Of a stretch of DNA of 64,000 nucleotides, positions 18,024 to 29,617 are shown piece by piece. A program made the position numbers and the translations under genes. Within the stretch, counting starts at the first letter, position 1. Each line of letters starts with the position of its first letter. Source of the DNA: Vibrio kanaloae (lineage in GTDB: Bacteria > Pseudomonadota > Gammaproteobacteria > Enterobacterales > Vibrionaceae). The stretch spans positions 248,001-312,000 of the forward strand of contig NZ_AP025497.1 in NCBI RefSeq assembly GCF_024347535.1, read 5' to 3'. The notes under the pieces are model-generated. The model did not search any database. It was not told where the DNA came from and saw only the letters and a program-made list of their open reading frames with translations.

Positions 18024-18561
18024 AAGCGATAGTACCAAGCTCTAACAGTACCTCTTCAGCCCACACTATCCATGCTTCACGAAGAAGTAGGTTACGACGA
18101 AGAGTTAGACGTTCTAGGCGAGCTTGCTTGTCTAGCGTTGATGGTGTTGCGTAGTAAGCCGCTTCGATTTCTTTGTAATGAGAAACCAGTTTGCGAGACT
18201 CTTCTACCAACTCAGCAAGTTGTACACGGTATGCGTCACAAGGTTGTACAGCACAAGCCATTAGTTTAGCTGAGAACTCGTCACGAACGGTTGGGTGTGC
18301 AGTGGGTTGTTCAAACCATTCACCTAGGGCGCTACGTCCAGCGTCAGTGATAGAGTAAACCTTACGATCGGGTTTGCCTTCTTGAGGTTCAAGCACACAA
18401 GTGACCTGGTCGTTTTGAGCCATTTTATTTAGCTCGCGGTAAACTTGTTGGTGGCTAGCTTTCCAGAAGTAACCAATGCTTGCTGAGAATTCTTTTGTGA
18501 TATCGTAACCAGTAGCATCGCGTGTACTTAAAACGGTTAGAATTACGTGTGGTAATGACAT
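18022..18561 (-). CDS. aphA: Quorum-sensing master regulator AphA (PadR family)
   Basis: Low-cell-density regulator; in V. cholerae it activates tcpPH with AphB and opposes HapR/LuxR. The 179 residues begin MSLPHVILTVLSTRDATGYD, virtually identical to V. cholerae AphA, with the PadR winged helix through about residue 90 ('FWKASHQQVYRELNKM', 'KPDRKVYSITDAGR'). An antiparallel coiled-coil dimerisation tail ends 'LLLREAWIVWAEEVLLELGTIA'. It is convergent with metF and downstream of ppc on the same strand. The 350-bp upstream region contains a candidate Qrr sRNA pairing site. Confidence 0.97.
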   Translation of the reverse strand: MSLPHVILTVLSTRDATGYDITKEFSASIGYFWKASHQQVYRELNKMAQNDQVTCVLEPQEGKPDRKVYSITDAGRSALGEWFEQPTAHPTVRDEFSAKLMACAVQPCDAYRVQLAELVEESRKLVSHYKEIEAAYYATPSTLDKQARLERLTLRRNLLLREAWIVWAEEVLLELGTIA

Positions 18562-18647
18562 GTCTGAGATCCAAATGGTAAACAGTAAACAAAATACCTA
18601 AACATCAAGTGTGCTTCTTGTGGCACGTTATATTGGTTATGTTTAAG

Positions 18648-18673
18648 TAGCACCAACTTAGTCGTTGGTTATG
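18648..18673 (-). promoter_or_regulatory. Candidate Qrr sRNA pairing site in the aphA 5' leader
   Basis: The minus-strand segment ATAACCAACGACTAAGTTGG (18653-18672), continuing to CTA at 18648, is complementary in blocks (TAAC, AACG, AGTTGG, CTA) to the conserved Qrr core as I recall it (CUAGCCAACUGACGUUGUUAG). It lies about 90-110 nt upstream of the aphA ATG, so it requires a long leader. Qrr activation of aphA is established in V. harveyi and V. cholerae; the exact site here is inferred. Confidence 0.5.
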
Positions 18674-18860
18674 TCACCTTATAAAGCCGTTTATCACCTA
18701 GGTCGACCAGTATATTGGCCAAGCTGCTACAGATTATTATGTTGGAGTATTTCTGCAGCGGAGCAGTAGTATATCTAAATAATAAGCATAAAGTAGAATA
18801 CATGGACAAAATAACCCGAAAAAATTATAAAAAACTAAAATGATTGGATTTATTAAAATA

Positions 18861-18884
18861 AAAAGGCCACTTGTGGTGACCTTT
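18861..18884 (-). terminator. Terminator of ppc
   Basis: On the minus strand AAAGGTCAC-CACAA-GTGGCCTTT (one wobble) is followed by TTTATTTTAATAAA, 28 bp past the ppc stop. Confidence 0.85.
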
Positions 18885-18911
18885 TGTTCCCTTTTTGGTT
18901 TTAATGACTAG

Positions 18912-21542
18912 TTACCCAGTGTTCCGCATACCTGCCGCGATGCCTGCAATCGTCACCATGAGCGCTTCTTCTAGCTCTTCTGGTGGTGTTTCACTCTTAC
19001 GAGTACGGTAAAGTAGTTCAGCTTGAAGCATGTTCAATGGCTCAACGTAGATGTTACGTAGACGTATAGATTCAAGTCCCCAAGGGTCGCTCTGCATCAA
19101 GTTTTCGTTGTTTTCTACATTCAGCACTGCTTTGATGTCTTTTTGCAGCTGTTCACGCAGTAATTCACCTAACGGTAATAGCTCTTCGTCAACAAGGCGT
19201 TGGTCGTAGTACTTAGCGATTTCCATGTTGCACTTCGAGTACACCATTTCCAACATACCCAAGCGGGTTGAGAAGAATGGCCATTCGCGACACATCTCTT
19301 CAAGTAGCGCTTGATGGCCTTGGTCTACTGAGTACTGAATCGCTTCACCAGCGCCTAACCATGCAGGAAGTACCAAACGGTTTTGGCTCCAAGAGAAAAT
19401 CCATGGAATCGCACGTAGGCTTTCTACGCCGCCGTTCGGATTACGTTTCGCAGGGCGAGAGCCAAGTGGCAGTTTGCCTAGCTCTAGTTCAGGCGTCGCT
19501 TGACGGAAGTAAGGGACAAACTTCTCTTCGCCACGAACCACCTTACGGTAAGCCTCACAAGACACTTGAGACAGCACTTCCATTAGGTCGCGCCATTCTT
19601 GTTTAGGCTCTGGTGGCGGTAGAAGGTTCGCTTCTAGAATCGCACTTGCGTAAAGGTTGAAGCTGTTTACCGCAACATCTGGCAAGCCCAGTTTAAAGCG
19701 GATCATCTCGCCTTGCTCAGTTACACGTAAACCGCCTTTTAAGCTCTTAGGTGGCTGAGAAAGAAGCGCAGCATGTGCTGGCGCACCACCACGACCGACG
19801 GTACCGCCACGACCGTGGAAGAGGGTCAGCTCAATGCCTTCTTCGTCGCAAACTTTAACCAGTTTGTCCATCGCATCATACTGAGCCCACCCTGCAGACA
19901 TTACGCCAGCATCCTTGGCTGAGTCAGAATATCCAATCATCACCATTTGGTGGTTCTGGATAAAGCCACGGTACAAATCGATGCTCATTAGCTGCTTCAT
20001 TACTGCTTCTGAGTTGTTCAAGTCGTCTAGCGTTTCGAACAACGGACATACATCCATGCGGTATGGGCAACCACACTCTTGCAGTAGTAAGTGAACAGCC
20101 AGTACATCTGATGCAGTACGAGCCATAGAAATCACGTAAGCGCCGAAGGCTTCACGAGGTTGAGCGGCAATGACCTTACAGGTGTCTAAAACTTCTTTAA
20201 CCTGTTCAGATGGCTCCCAATCGCGTGGCAGTAGTGGGCGTTTTGAGCTTAATTCATTGGTTAAGAAAGCAATTTTGTCTTGCTCACTCCACTGGTCATA
20301 ATCACCAATGCCTAGGTAGCGAGTCAGTTCAGATAGTACATCCGAGTGACGAGTACTTTCTTGACGAACATCGAGACGAACCAAATGCACACCGAATGCT
20401 TTTAGGCGACGCAGGGTATCGAGTAGAGAACCGTCTGCGATTACGCCCATGCCACATTCGTGCAGTGATTGGTAACACGCATAAAGCGGCGTCCATAGTT
20501 GGTCGATGTTCTGTAGTGTTTCTTTCTTGGGGACTTCTACATCTTTGATTTCAGCATCTAAGACTTCTAGTGTGTTTCCAAGCAGGGTGCGTAGGCTTTT
20601 TAGGATCGCGCGGTAAGCTTCGTGTTCATCACCCGCTAGCTCACGCACCTGATCATTACACTTAGTCATCGACAGTTCTGTAATCAGCTCGTTTACGTCA
20701 GCTAGATAAAGGTCAGCGGCTTTCCAGCGAGAAAGTCGTAGTACTTCTTTAGTGATGGTGTGCGTGACGAATGGGTTACCATCGCGGTCACCACCCATCC
20801 AAGATGAGAAATGCACTGGGCGTGCATCAATTGGCAGGCCTTCACCAAGGTAGCCTTTTAGTCGACCGTCCATTTCACGTAGGAAGTCAGGTACTGCTTC
20901 CCATAGCGAGTTTTCAACAACTGCAAAGCCCCACTTAGCTTCATCAAGTGGTGTTGGGCGTTGCTGACGAATCACATCAGAGTGCCAACCTTGAGCGATA
21001 AGTTGCTCTAGGCGACGCTCGGTTTTCACGCGCTCTTTGTGTGATAGGTCGCTTAACTCTAATTTAGACAGACACTCGTTGATCTTAACCAGTTTGTTGA
21101 TCATGGTGCGACGAGTGATTTCAGTTGGGTGCGCAGTCAGAACGAGTTCAATGTTCAGGTCGCGAACGGCTTGAGCCGCGTCTAGCTTACTGATGTTATT
21201 TTGGCTTAATTTGGAAAATAGAGATTGCAGCACATCTGGCTCACAAACATGCTCCTCACAGTGACGAGAGATGGTGTGGTACTGCTCTGCCATGTTGGTG
21301 AGGTTGAGAAATTGGTTAAATGCACGAGCAACAGGAGTGAGTTGTTCGTTCGGCAGGTTTTTGATCTCTTCAACTAGGCTGTCACGGTCAGCTTTGTTGC
21401 CTGCGCGGGCGGATTTGGAAAGTTTACGGATAGTTTCCACTTTCTCTAAGATAACGTCACCATGTGCATCTTGGATTGTGTTACCTAGCAAGCGTCCCAG
21501 CATGCTTACGTTACTCTTGAGAGCGGCGTATTTCTCGTTCAT
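18912..21542 (-). CDS. ppc: Phosphoenolpyruvate carboxylase
   Basis: Carboxylates PEP to oxaloacetate to refill the TCA cycle. I start at the ATG at 21542 ([20 protein letters not shown], matching E. coli MNEQYSALRSNVSMLG) with AGGATGAC before it; the frame extends 11 codons further without conservation. The 876 residues contain the catalytic His in '[14 protein letters not shown]', the lysine of '[19 protein letters not shown]' and the PEP loop '[14 protein letters not shown]'. The end is the absolutely conserved 'MRNTG' C-terminus. It is monocistronic, with a terminator between it and aphA and another separating argE upstream. Confidence 0.97.
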   Translation of the reverse strand: MNEKYAALKSNVSMLGRLLGNTIQDAHGDVILEKVETIRKLSKSARAGNKADRDSLVEEIKNLPNEQLTPVARAFNQFLNLTNMAEQYHTISRHCEEHVCEPDVLQSLFSKLSQNNISKLDAAQAVRDLNIELVLTAHPTEITRRTMINKLVKINECLSKLELSDLSHKERVKTERRLEQLIAQGWHSDVIRQQRPTPLDEAKWGFAVVENSLWEAVPDFLREMDGRLKGYLGEGLPIDARPVHFSSWMGGDRDGNPFVTHTITKEVLRLSRWKAADLYLADVNELITELSMTKCNDQVRELAGDEHEAYRAILKSLRTLLGNTLEVLDAEIKDVEVPKKETLQNIDQLWTPLYACYQSLHECGMGVIADGSLLDTLRRLKAFGVHLVRLDVRQESTRHSDVLSELTRYLGIGDYDQWSEQDKIAFLTNELSSKRPLLPRDWEPSEQVKEVLDTCKVIAAQPREAFGAYVISMARTASDVLAVHLLLQECGCPYRMDVCPLFETLDDLNNSEAVMKQLMSIDLYRGFIQNHQMVMIGYSDSAKDAGVMSAGWAQYDAMDKLVKVCDEEGIELTLFHGRGGTVGRGGAPAHAALLSQPPKSLKGGLRVTEQGEMIRFKLGLPDVAVNSFNLYASAILEANLLPPPEPKQEWRDLMEVLSQVSCEAYRKVVRGEEKFVPYFRQATPELELGKLPLGSRPAKRNPNGGVESLRAIPWIFSWSQNRLVLPAWLGAGEAIQYSVDQGHQALLEEMCREWPFFSTRLGMLEMVYSKCNMEIAKYYDQRLVDEELLPLGELLREQLQKDIKAVLNVENNENLMQSDPWGLESIRLRNIYVEPLNMLQAELLYRTRKSETPPEELEEALMVTIAGIAAGMRNTG

Positions 21543-21746
21543 TGTCATCCTGCCTCGTAAAAAAATTACATCCATTGTTCCTTGTTAAGTACACAATCTA
21601 GCGAAAACTGCTGTATCTAGTCAAATAAAGCATTCTAAGTTTGCAATTATTAGCTTTCGAAATACGGGAGAAGTAAATTTTCTAATACTTCGGAATAAAG
21701 TGAAATTTAATTACAAGATTGAATCCAAATCAGGGGTAACAGAATA

Positions 21747-21771
21747 AAAGCCACGTTTTAAGGTGGCTTTT
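21747..21771 (-). terminator. Terminator of argE
   Basis: AAAGCCAC / GTGGCTTT (8 bp) around an 8-nt loop, followed on the minus strand by TATTCTG; it is 30 bp past the argE stop. Confidence 0.75.
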
Positions 21772-21800
21772 ATTGGAAAATATCGAATGGGTAGTAATAG

Positions 21801-22937
21801 CTAGAAGCAATATTTACGGATCGATTTACTCAGAACATCAATCGTTGGATCGATAAAATCGAAGCTCAAGAACTCATCCGGTTGGTGAGCTTGGTCAATC
21901 GAACCTGGGCCCAATACCAAGGTTGGACACAGCTCTTGTAGGAAAGGCGCCTCGGTACAGTAGTTCACAGTTTGCGATTCAGTTTCGCAAACTGATTCCA
22001 TACCGCCGATAAATGGATGGTCGTGTTGGCACTCGTAACCCGGAATTGGCTCATGCAGTGGCGTGATCTCAATTCTGCCCGGCCATTTTGCTTCCACTTC
22101 TTTAAGTGCGCTACGCAGCATGTTATCCAAACCATCTAAGCTGATTCCCGGTAAAGGACGCACATCATAGTGCAGCTCACAACAACCACAGATACGGTTA
22201 GCACTGTCGCCACCGTGAATATGGCCAAGGTTTAGCGTGGGACTTGGAATCGCAAAACCTGGGTGGTGATACTCTTTGACTAATTTGTCACGCAACTGCA
22301 TTAAAGCAAACAACACTTCATGCATGATCTCGATAGCATTGACGCCTAAGGCAGGATCGGAAGAGTGACCGGATTTACCCGTTACTCGCACAGCATTGGC
22401 AACATGACCTTTATGACCACGAATCGGCACTAGGCTAGTCGGTTCACCAATAATGCAGTAATCCGGTTTAAACGGTGCATTTTCAGTGAAGTGGCGCGCA
22501 CCCAACATGGTGGTCTCTTCGTCACAGGTTGCCAATACATATAGCGGCTTGGTCTGTTTGCTCCAATCCATCTTCTTTGCCGCTTCATAAACGAAAGCGA
22601 AAAAGCCTTTCATATCGGCCGTGCCTAATCCATAGAAGCGATTGTTGTGTTCTGTTAGTGCGTGAGGGTCGAAGTTCCAACGCCCTTCATCGAATGGCAC
22701 TGTGTCGCTGTGTCCTGCGAGTAGCAAGCCACCTTCGCCCGATCCCATCTTAGCGACCATATTATGCTTGCCGGGCTCGACTTCCATGACTTCAACGCTA
22801 AAGCCTAAGTCTTTAAACCATTGAGCCATTTTTTCGATTACTTTCTCGTTGCCATGATCCCAGCTTGGATCGGTTGAGCTAATGGAGTCGGTGGAAATTA
22901 GGCCTTTGTAGACCTCAAGAAAACTCGGTAATTGCAT
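21801..22937 (-). CDS. argE: Acetylornithine deacetylase ArgE
   Basis: Zn-dependent M20-family amidohydrolase that releases ornithine from N-acetylornithine. The 378 residues (E. coli 383) show the metal ligands in '[16 protein letters not shown]' and '[14 protein letters not shown]', the catalytic Glu pair in '[15 protein letters not shown]' and '[17 protein letters not shown]', and the lid domain after about 180. It is divergent from argCBGH; the 153-bp gap should carry both promoters and an ArgR operator. The linear (ArgE) route coexists with an ArgA-like domain fused to ArgH. Confidence 0.96.
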   Translation of the reverse strand: MQLPSFLEVYKGLISTDSISSTDPSWDHGNEKVIEKMAQWFKDLGFSVEVMEVEPGKHNMVAKMGSGEGGLLLAGHSDTVPFDEGRWNFDPHALTEHNNRFYGLGTADMKGFFAFVYEAAKKMDWSKQTKPLYVLATCDEETTMLGARHFTENAPFKPDYCIIGEPTSLVPIRGHKGHVANAVRVTGKSGHSSDPALGVNAIEIMHEVLFALMQLRDKLVKEYHHPGFAIPSPTLNLGHIHGGDSANRICGCCELHYDVRPLPGISLDGLDNMLRSALKEVEAKWPGRIEITPLHEPIPGYECQHDHPFIGGMESVCETESQTVNYCTEAPFLQELCPTLVLGPGSIDQAHQPDEFLSFDFIDPTIDVLSKSIRKYCF

Positions 22938-23003
22938 AATAACTTCACTTCTACTATTGACAGGAAAACCATAAGTCGGTAAAACACATATTAAATCATA
23001 TTT

Positions 23004-23021
23004 AATGCATAAGAAATCAAA
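23004..23021. promoter_or_regulatory. Candidate ARG box between argE and argC
   Basis: AATGCATAAGAAATCAAA fits the ArgR half-site pattern TGAAT-N4-ATTCA at 8 of 10 positions (TGCAT-AAGA-AATCA). A further TGAAT lies at 23041-23045. Gap position and the arg genes on both sides fit; a clean pair of boxes at 21-bp spacing is not visible. Confidence 0.4.
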
Positions 23022-23090
23022 TAAAGCTAAAAATTAAGTATGAATAGTCAAATTTGAAATGTAACTTACCTCTGGAATGGATGTGTTGAG

Positions 23091-24095
23091 ATGTTGAAAA
23101 CCACGATCATTGGCGCAAGCGGCTACACAGGAGCAGAACTGGCTCTAATGATAAACAGACACCCTGATCTCACGCTATCAGGTTTATATGTCTCCGCCAA
23201 TAGTGTAGACGCTGGTAAACCTATTGCGGCACTACACGGTAAGTTAACTGGCTTGATTGATATGCCAGTACAGCCATTAACAAATCCGGAAGAAGTAGCT
23301 AAACAGTCGGATGTGATTTTCTTAGCGACCGCACACGAGGTCAGTCACGACCTAGCACCAATCTTTCTTGAGAACGATTGCCAAGTGTTTGACCTATCCG
23401 GTGCCTTTAGAGTTAAGGGCGAAAACTTTTACCAAGAGTTTTACGGTTTTGAACATCAACACGAACAATGGCTTGATAAAGCCGCTTATGGTTTAGCTGA
23501 GTGGAATGAGCAAGACATTAAAAAAGCTCAACTGGTCGCAGTTGCGGGTTGTTACCCAACCGCTTCTCAATTGGCGATTAAGCCTTTAGTTGAAAGTAAG
23601 TTATTAGATGAAACCCAATGGCCAGTGATCAACGCAACCAGTGGTGTGACTGGTGCCGGTCGCAAAGCAAGCATGGTTAACAGCTTCTGTGAAGTGAGTC
23701 TGCAGGCTTATGGCGTGTTCAGTCACCGCCACCAACCTGAAATGGTTGCTCATCTCGGACGTGACGTAATTTTTACACCGCACCTCGGCAATTTTAAGCG
23801 TGGCATTTTAGCGACCATCACCATGAAACTGGCTGAAGGTGTAACGGAGCAACAGATACAAGATGCCTTCAAGCAAGCTTATCAAGGTAAACCTGCGGTG
23901 AGGTTACTCGAAGAGACATTGCCAAGAATTCAAGATGTAGAACAGACACCTTTCTGCGATTTAGGTTGGAAGGTTCAGGGACAGCATATCATCGTTGTTT
24001 CAGCGATCGATAACTTATTAAAGGGTGCATCTAGCCAAGCGATGCAGTGTTTAAATTTACGTTATGGTTTTGCGCCATTGACTGCATTAGTGTAA
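23091..24095 (+). CDS. argC: N-acetyl-gamma-glutamyl-phosphate reductase ArgC
   Basis: NADPH-dependent reduction of N-acetylglutamyl phosphate to the semialdehyde, third step of arginine synthesis. The 334 residues equal the E. coli length. The Rossmann start is '[22 protein letters not shown]' and the catalytic cysteine sits in '[14 protein letters not shown]'. Further conserved segments are '[13 protein letters not shown]' and 'HRHQPEM'. It heads argC-argB-argG-argHA; argB begins 12 bp after its stop. There is no argF in the cluster. Confidence 0.96.
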   Translation: MLKTTIIGASGYTGAELALMINRHPDLTLSGLYVSANSVDAGKPIAALHGKLTGLIDMPVQPLTNPEEVAKQSDVIFLATAHEVSHDLAPIFLENDCQVFDLSGAFRVKGENFYQEFYGFEHQHEQWLDKAAYGLAEWNEQDIKKAQLVAVAGCYPTASQLAIKPLVESKLLDETQWPVINATSGVTGAGRKASMVNSFCEVSLQAYGVFSHRHQPEMVAHLGRDVIFTPHLGNFKRGILATITMKLAEGVTEQQIQDAFKQAYQGKPAVRLLEETLPRIQDVEQTPFCDLGWKVQGQHIIVVSAIDNLLKGASSQAMQCLNLRYGFAPLTALV

Positions 24096-24107
24096 AGGAA
24101 TCTAGAT

Positions 24108-24896
24108 ATGAGCCTTAATAATCAACCATTAATCATAAAGTTAGGTGGCGCAGCGCTATCTTGTGGTGAAACACTTAGCAAGTTATTTGGTGCTATCTCT
24201 CACTACCAACAACAGGCACAGCGACCAATCGTGATTGTTCACGGCGGTGGTTACCTGGTTGATGACTTGATGAATAATCTGAATCTCGAAACGGTTAAGA
24301 AAGAGGGGCTACGTGTTACTCCTTATGATCAGATCCCTGTGATTGCTGGTGCACTAGCGGGTACGGCGAATAAATTACTTCAAGGACAGGCGATTAAAGA
24401 CGGTATCAATGCCGTTGGTTTGAGCCTAGCAGATGGTGGTTTATGCAAAGTGAGCGAACTGAACCCTGAACTAGGTGCAGTAGGAAAAGCAGAACCGGGC
24501 GACTCAACCGTCCTGCAAGCTATTCTTAATGTTGGCGCACTGCCAATCATTAGCTCGATTGGTCTGACCGACCAAGGTCAACTAATGAACGTCAATGCAG
24601 ACCAAGCTGCCGTTGCCGTTGCTGGCGCACTTGATGCTGAACTGGTGCTGCTTTCTGATGTAAGTGGTGTGTTGGATGGCAAAGGCCATCTCATTCCAAG
24701 CCTTAATCAACAACAAGCCGATGACCTTATTGCAGGAAAAGTGATTACTGACGGCATGATCGTTAAGGTTCAAGCCGCACTAGAAGCCGCTAACGAGCTC
24801 GGACGACCAATCGAAGTTGCGACTTGGCGATATCCAGAAAAGCTAACACAACTGTTTTCAGGTAAAAGCATAGGAACACAGTTTTTACCTCAGTAG
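24108..24896 (+). CDS. argB: Acetylglutamate kinase ArgB
   Basis: Phosphorylates N-acetylglutamate, second step of arginine synthesis. The 262 residues have the amino-acid-kinase fold markers: N-terminal '[12 protein letters not shown]', '[13 protein letters not shown]', '[15 protein letters not shown]' and '[16 protein letters not shown]'. Length matches the short, N-terminal-helix-free E. coli type (258), which is usually not arginine-sensitive, so feedback would fall on the acetylglutamate synthase. It has an AAAGGA SD 12 bp after argC and is followed by a 113-bp gap before the true argG start. Confidence 0.96.
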   Translation: MSLNNQPLIIKLGGAALSCGETLSKLFGAISHYQQQAQRPIVIVHGGGYLVDDLMNNLNLETVKKEGLRVTPYDQIPVIAGALAGTANKLLQGQAIKDGINAVGLSLADGGLCKVSELNPELGAVGKAEPGDSTVLQAILNVGALPIISSIGLTDQGQLMNVNADQAAVAVAGALDAELVLLSDVSGVLDGKGHLIPSLNQQQADDLIAGKVITDGMIVKVQAALEAANELGRPIEVATWRYPEKLTQLFSGKSIGTQFLPQ

Positions 24897-25009
24897 GGCT
24901 CACGACGAGTGACTACTTAAAGAATTTAGACAAATTAAATAAACATATAATTATGAAGTTATTTCCAACGCTGACCGCCATGTGCAGTATGGAAACTAGG
25001 AGAAAGAAA

Positions 25010-26221
25010 ATGAGCAAAGTTAACGTAAAGAAAGTTGTAGTAGCCTACTCTGGCGGTCTAGACACATCAGTAATCATCCCATGGTTGAAAGAGAACTATG
25101 ACTGTGAAGTGGTTGCGTTTGTCGCGGATGTTGGTCAAGGCGACGAAGAGTTGATTGGTATCGAAGAGAAAGCGAAAGCTTCTGGTGCTTCTGAGTGTTA
25201 TATCGCAGACCTTAAAGAAGAGATGGTGGCAGATTACATCTACCCAACGCTAAAAACAGGCGCTTACTACGAAGGCAAATACCTACTAGGTACTTCTATG
25301 GCTCGTCCAATCATTGCGAAAGCACAGGTTGAAGTAGCACGTAAAGTAGGTGCAGACGCACTGTGTCACGGCTGTACAGGTAAAGGAAATGACCAAGTTC
25401 GTTTTGAAGGCGCATTCGCAGCACTAGCACCAGACCTACACGTCATTGCACCATGGCGTGAGTGGGATCTAGTTAGCCGTGAAGAATGTCTAGATTACCT
25501 AGCTGAGCGTAACATCCCTTGTACGGCTTCTCTCACTAAGATTTACTCGCGTGATGCAAACGCATGGCACATCTCTACAGAAGGTGGCGTTCTTGAAGAT
25601 ACATGGAACGCACCAGATGAAGATTGCTGGGCTTGGACGGTAGATCCAGAGCAGGCGCCAAACGAATCTGAAACCGTCACGCTTAAAGTTGAAAAAGGTG
25701 AAGTGGTAGCGGTAGATGGCGAAGCAATGACACCATACAACGCGCTGGTTTACCTAAACAAGAAGGGGGCGAAGCACGGTGTTGGTCGTATCGATATCGT
25801 AGAAAACCGTCTTGTTGGTATGAAGTCTCGTGGTTGTTACGAAACCCCAGGTGGCACGATCATGATGGAAGCACTGCGTGCAGTAGAGCAACTGGTTCTT
25901 GATAAAGCAGCATTCGAATTCCGTGAAGAACTGGGCGTTAAAGCTTCTCATCTTGTATATGATGGTCGTTGGTTCACGCCGTTATGTAAGTCAATTCTTG
26001 CGGCGACAGAAGAACTAGCACAAGACGTGAATGGTGAAGTGGTGATCAAACTTTACAAAGGCCATGCAACAGTGACTCAGAAGCGTTCTGAGAACAGCTT
26101 ATACTCAGAAGAGTTTGCAACCTTTGGTGAAGATGAAGTGTACGACCAAAGCCACGCTGAAGGCTTCATCCGCCTTTACTCGCTATCAAGCCGTATCCGT
26201 GCGCTGAATAGCCAAAAATAA
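25010..26221 (+). CDS. argG: Argininosuccinate synthase ArgG
   Basis: Condenses citrulline with aspartate using ATP. The start is the ATG at 25010 ([16 protein letters not shown]), preceded by TAGGAG; the frame is open 19 codons upstream but that part is not conserved. The 403 residues are the short (bacterial/eukaryotic) type. The PP-loop AYSGGLDTS is at 12-20, with '[13 protein letters not shown]' and '[12 protein letters not shown]' following. The sequence [13 protein letters not shown] is the substrate-binding region. A strong terminator at 26291-26328 lies between argG and argHA, so argHA may partly depend on its own promoter. Confidence 0.96.
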   Translation: MSKVNVKKVVVAYSGGLDTSVIIPWLKENYDCEVVAFVADVGQGDEELIGIEEKAKASGASECYIADLKEEMVADYIYPTLKTGAYYEGKYLLGTSMARPIIAKAQVEVARKVGADALCHGCTGKGNDQVRFEGAFAALAPDLHVIAPWREWDLVSREECLDYLAERNIPCTASLTKIYSRDANAWHISTEGGVLEDTWNAPDEDCWAWTVDPEQAPNESETVTLKVEKGEVVAVDGEAMTPYNALVYLNKKGAKHGVGRIDIVENRLVGMKSRGCYETPGGTIMMEALRAVEQLVLDKAAFEFREELGVKASHLVYDGRWFTPLCKSILAATEELAQDVNGEVVIKLYKGHATVTQKRSENSLYSEEFATFGEDEVYDQSHAEGFIRLYSLSSRIRALNSQK

Positions 26222-28441
<2,220 letters not shown>

Positions 28442-28501
28442 GTTATTGATTTTATAGGTCCTAAAAAAAGATCAAAAATCTGGTCTTCTTTGGGGAACAA
28501 A

Positions 28502-28592
28502 CTAAGAAAAGCCCGGTCTATTTAAGTACCACTGCTTTTTCTTAGAATTTTCTAAGAAAGCCCTAGAGTCGATTGATTCTGGGGCTTTTTTC
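28502..28592 (+). terminator. Compound hairpin/terminator region after argHA
   Basis: The 3'-most hairpin AAAGCCCTAGA / TTCTGGGGCTTT (28557-28587) plus T6 is a good terminator. Upstream, CTAAGAAAAGC (28502-28512) can pair with GCTTTTTCTTAG. TTCTTAGAA / TTCTAAGAA forms a perfect 9-bp repeat straddling TT. The segments compete for the same partners. Confidence 0.7.
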
Positions 28593-28690
28593 TATCTGCT
28601 GTTTGGGAAATGATGATAGGGCGCTAAATAGAAGCTCTACCGGGTCATTGAATCGATATTTGACCGTTATCACTTATCCCTCCAAAGACA

Positions 28691-28942
28691 TTAGTTAACG
28701 CTTTTTTTCCTTAAAGGCAGCACCACAAACTTCATGAACCAATGCAGCGACAACAAACCGCTGAATGCGCAAGCAGCCATCATCAAGGCGATGGCATTGA
28801 TGGTTTTCGGGTCTTCTCTGAAAAATACCCACCATGCTCCCCAGCTGATTATCGACAGCACCATCAGTTGATTCATACAACGTTGGCAGCGACCGAGTTT
28901 GTTGAAGATTTTTTCATTTTTATTGCAATGAACACATGTCAT
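28691..28942 (-). CDS. Small CxxC membrane protein, DUF3624-like
   Basis: An 83-residue protein with two zinc-ribbon-like pairs at the N-terminus (CVHCNK and CQRCMN, about residues 3-6 and 19-22). Two hydrophobic segments follow, 'LMVLSIISWGAWWVFF' (about 26-41) and 'AIALMMAACAFSGLLSLHWFMKFVVLPL' (about 50-77), and the tail is basic (RKKSVN). The pattern resembles the DUF3624 family I know from vibrios; the function is unknown. It is convergent with argHA and divergent from ridA. The ATG at 28942 has a weak upstream AAG. Redox or metal binding by the Cys pairs is only a suggestion. Confidence 0.75.
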   Translation of the reverse strand: MTCVHCNKNEKIFNKLGRCQRCMNQLMVLSIISWGAWWVFFREDPKTINAIALMMAACAFSGLLSLHWFMKFVVLPLRKKSVN

Positions 28943-29029
28943 CTTAGGCTTAATTCGCGTTATGCTTGTTGCCTTGATAATACCACGTCACAAGATATTG
29001 GATCACGGTGACATAGAGAGAGAAGATCG

Positions 29030-29377
29030 ATGATTGAGCGCCAAGAAACCAAGCAACGCATGAGCCGTATTGTTAAACACAATGGTACTATCTACCTATG
29101 TGGCCAAGTTTGCGCTGATGCAACCAAAGACATCACAGAACAAACACAAACGATGTTGGATAAAGTGGAAGCCCTACTTGAGCAAGCAGGCAGCGACAAA
29201 GAGCACATGCTGTCAGCAACGATTTACTTGAAAGACATGAAAGACTTCCAAGAAATGAACGCAGTTTGGGATGCATGGGTTCCAGAAGGTCACGCTCCAG
29301 CTCGCGCATGTGTGACTGGCGATATGGCTCGCGAAGCGCTACTTGTTGAAATCTCTGTGATTGCTGCTGAGAAGTAA
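29030..29377 (+). CDS. RidA/YjgF-YER057c-UK114 family protein
   Basis: A 115-residue member of the Rid family, which hydrolyses reactive enamine/imine intermediates or acts in related pathways. Family marks are '[37 protein letters not shown]', '[21 protein letters not shown]' and the C-terminal '[21 protein letters not shown]', with the arginine of 'PARACV' at the usual active-site position. It differs from canonical RidA in the region before the C-terminus, so it may belong to another Rid subgroup. The ATG at 29030 follows a strong GAGAGAGAAG SD. It stands alone, followed by repeats. Confidence 0.88.
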   Translation: MIERQETKQRMSRIVKHNGTIYLCGQVCADATKDITEQTQTMLDKVEALLEQAGSDKEHMLSATIYLKDMKDFQEMNAVWDAWVPEGHAPARACVTGDMAREALLVEISVIAAEK

Positions 29378-29412
29378 TAGCTAAGTATTTAGCGACAGGC
29401 AATGGCTTCAAG

Positions 29413-29528
29413 AGATTCCAGATACCTCGTCCCTCGGTTCTGGAATGACGAGTTTAGTTTTGGTTTAGTTACATAAATAAATCAACGTCATTCCCGGTAG
29501 CGACGAAGGAGCGTAATCGGGAATCTGT
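29413..29528. repeat. Pair of inverted REP-like palindromic units
   Basis: Unit 1 (29413-29450) runs GATTCCAGA...TCTGGAATGACG; unit 2 (29484-29528) runs CGTCATTCCCG...CGGGAATCT. Each unit is itself a hairpin, and the two are in opposite orientation, like a BIME. This looks like a dispersed intergenic repeat; copies elsewhere in the genome cannot be seen here. Confidence 0.7.
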
Positions 29529-29550
29529 TATTTGCTCGTTGCCAAAAGAC

Positions 29551-29579
29551 AAAAAGGAAAGCCAATGGCTTTCCTTTTT
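29551..29579. terminator. Bidirectional terminator, ridA/flavoprotein reductase
   Basis: AAAAAGGAAAGCC / GGCTTTCCTTTTT, a perfect 13-bp stem with an AAT loop, with A/T tracts on both sides. Confidence 0.92.
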
Positions 29580-29617
29580 AGTATCTAATCTATGTGTTCT
29601 GTCTCAATCCACCGAGA

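Larger units (their letters stand above)
18562..18911. other. aphA upstream region / ppc 3' region
   Basis: This 350-bp non-coding stretch holds the ppc terminator (18861-18884), AT-rich sequence expected to carry the aphA promoter, and the candidate Qrr-pairing segment. Quorum regulators are known to bind such regions in vibrios. I could not identify a convincing LuxR/HapR or AphA operator by eye. Confidence 0.5.
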
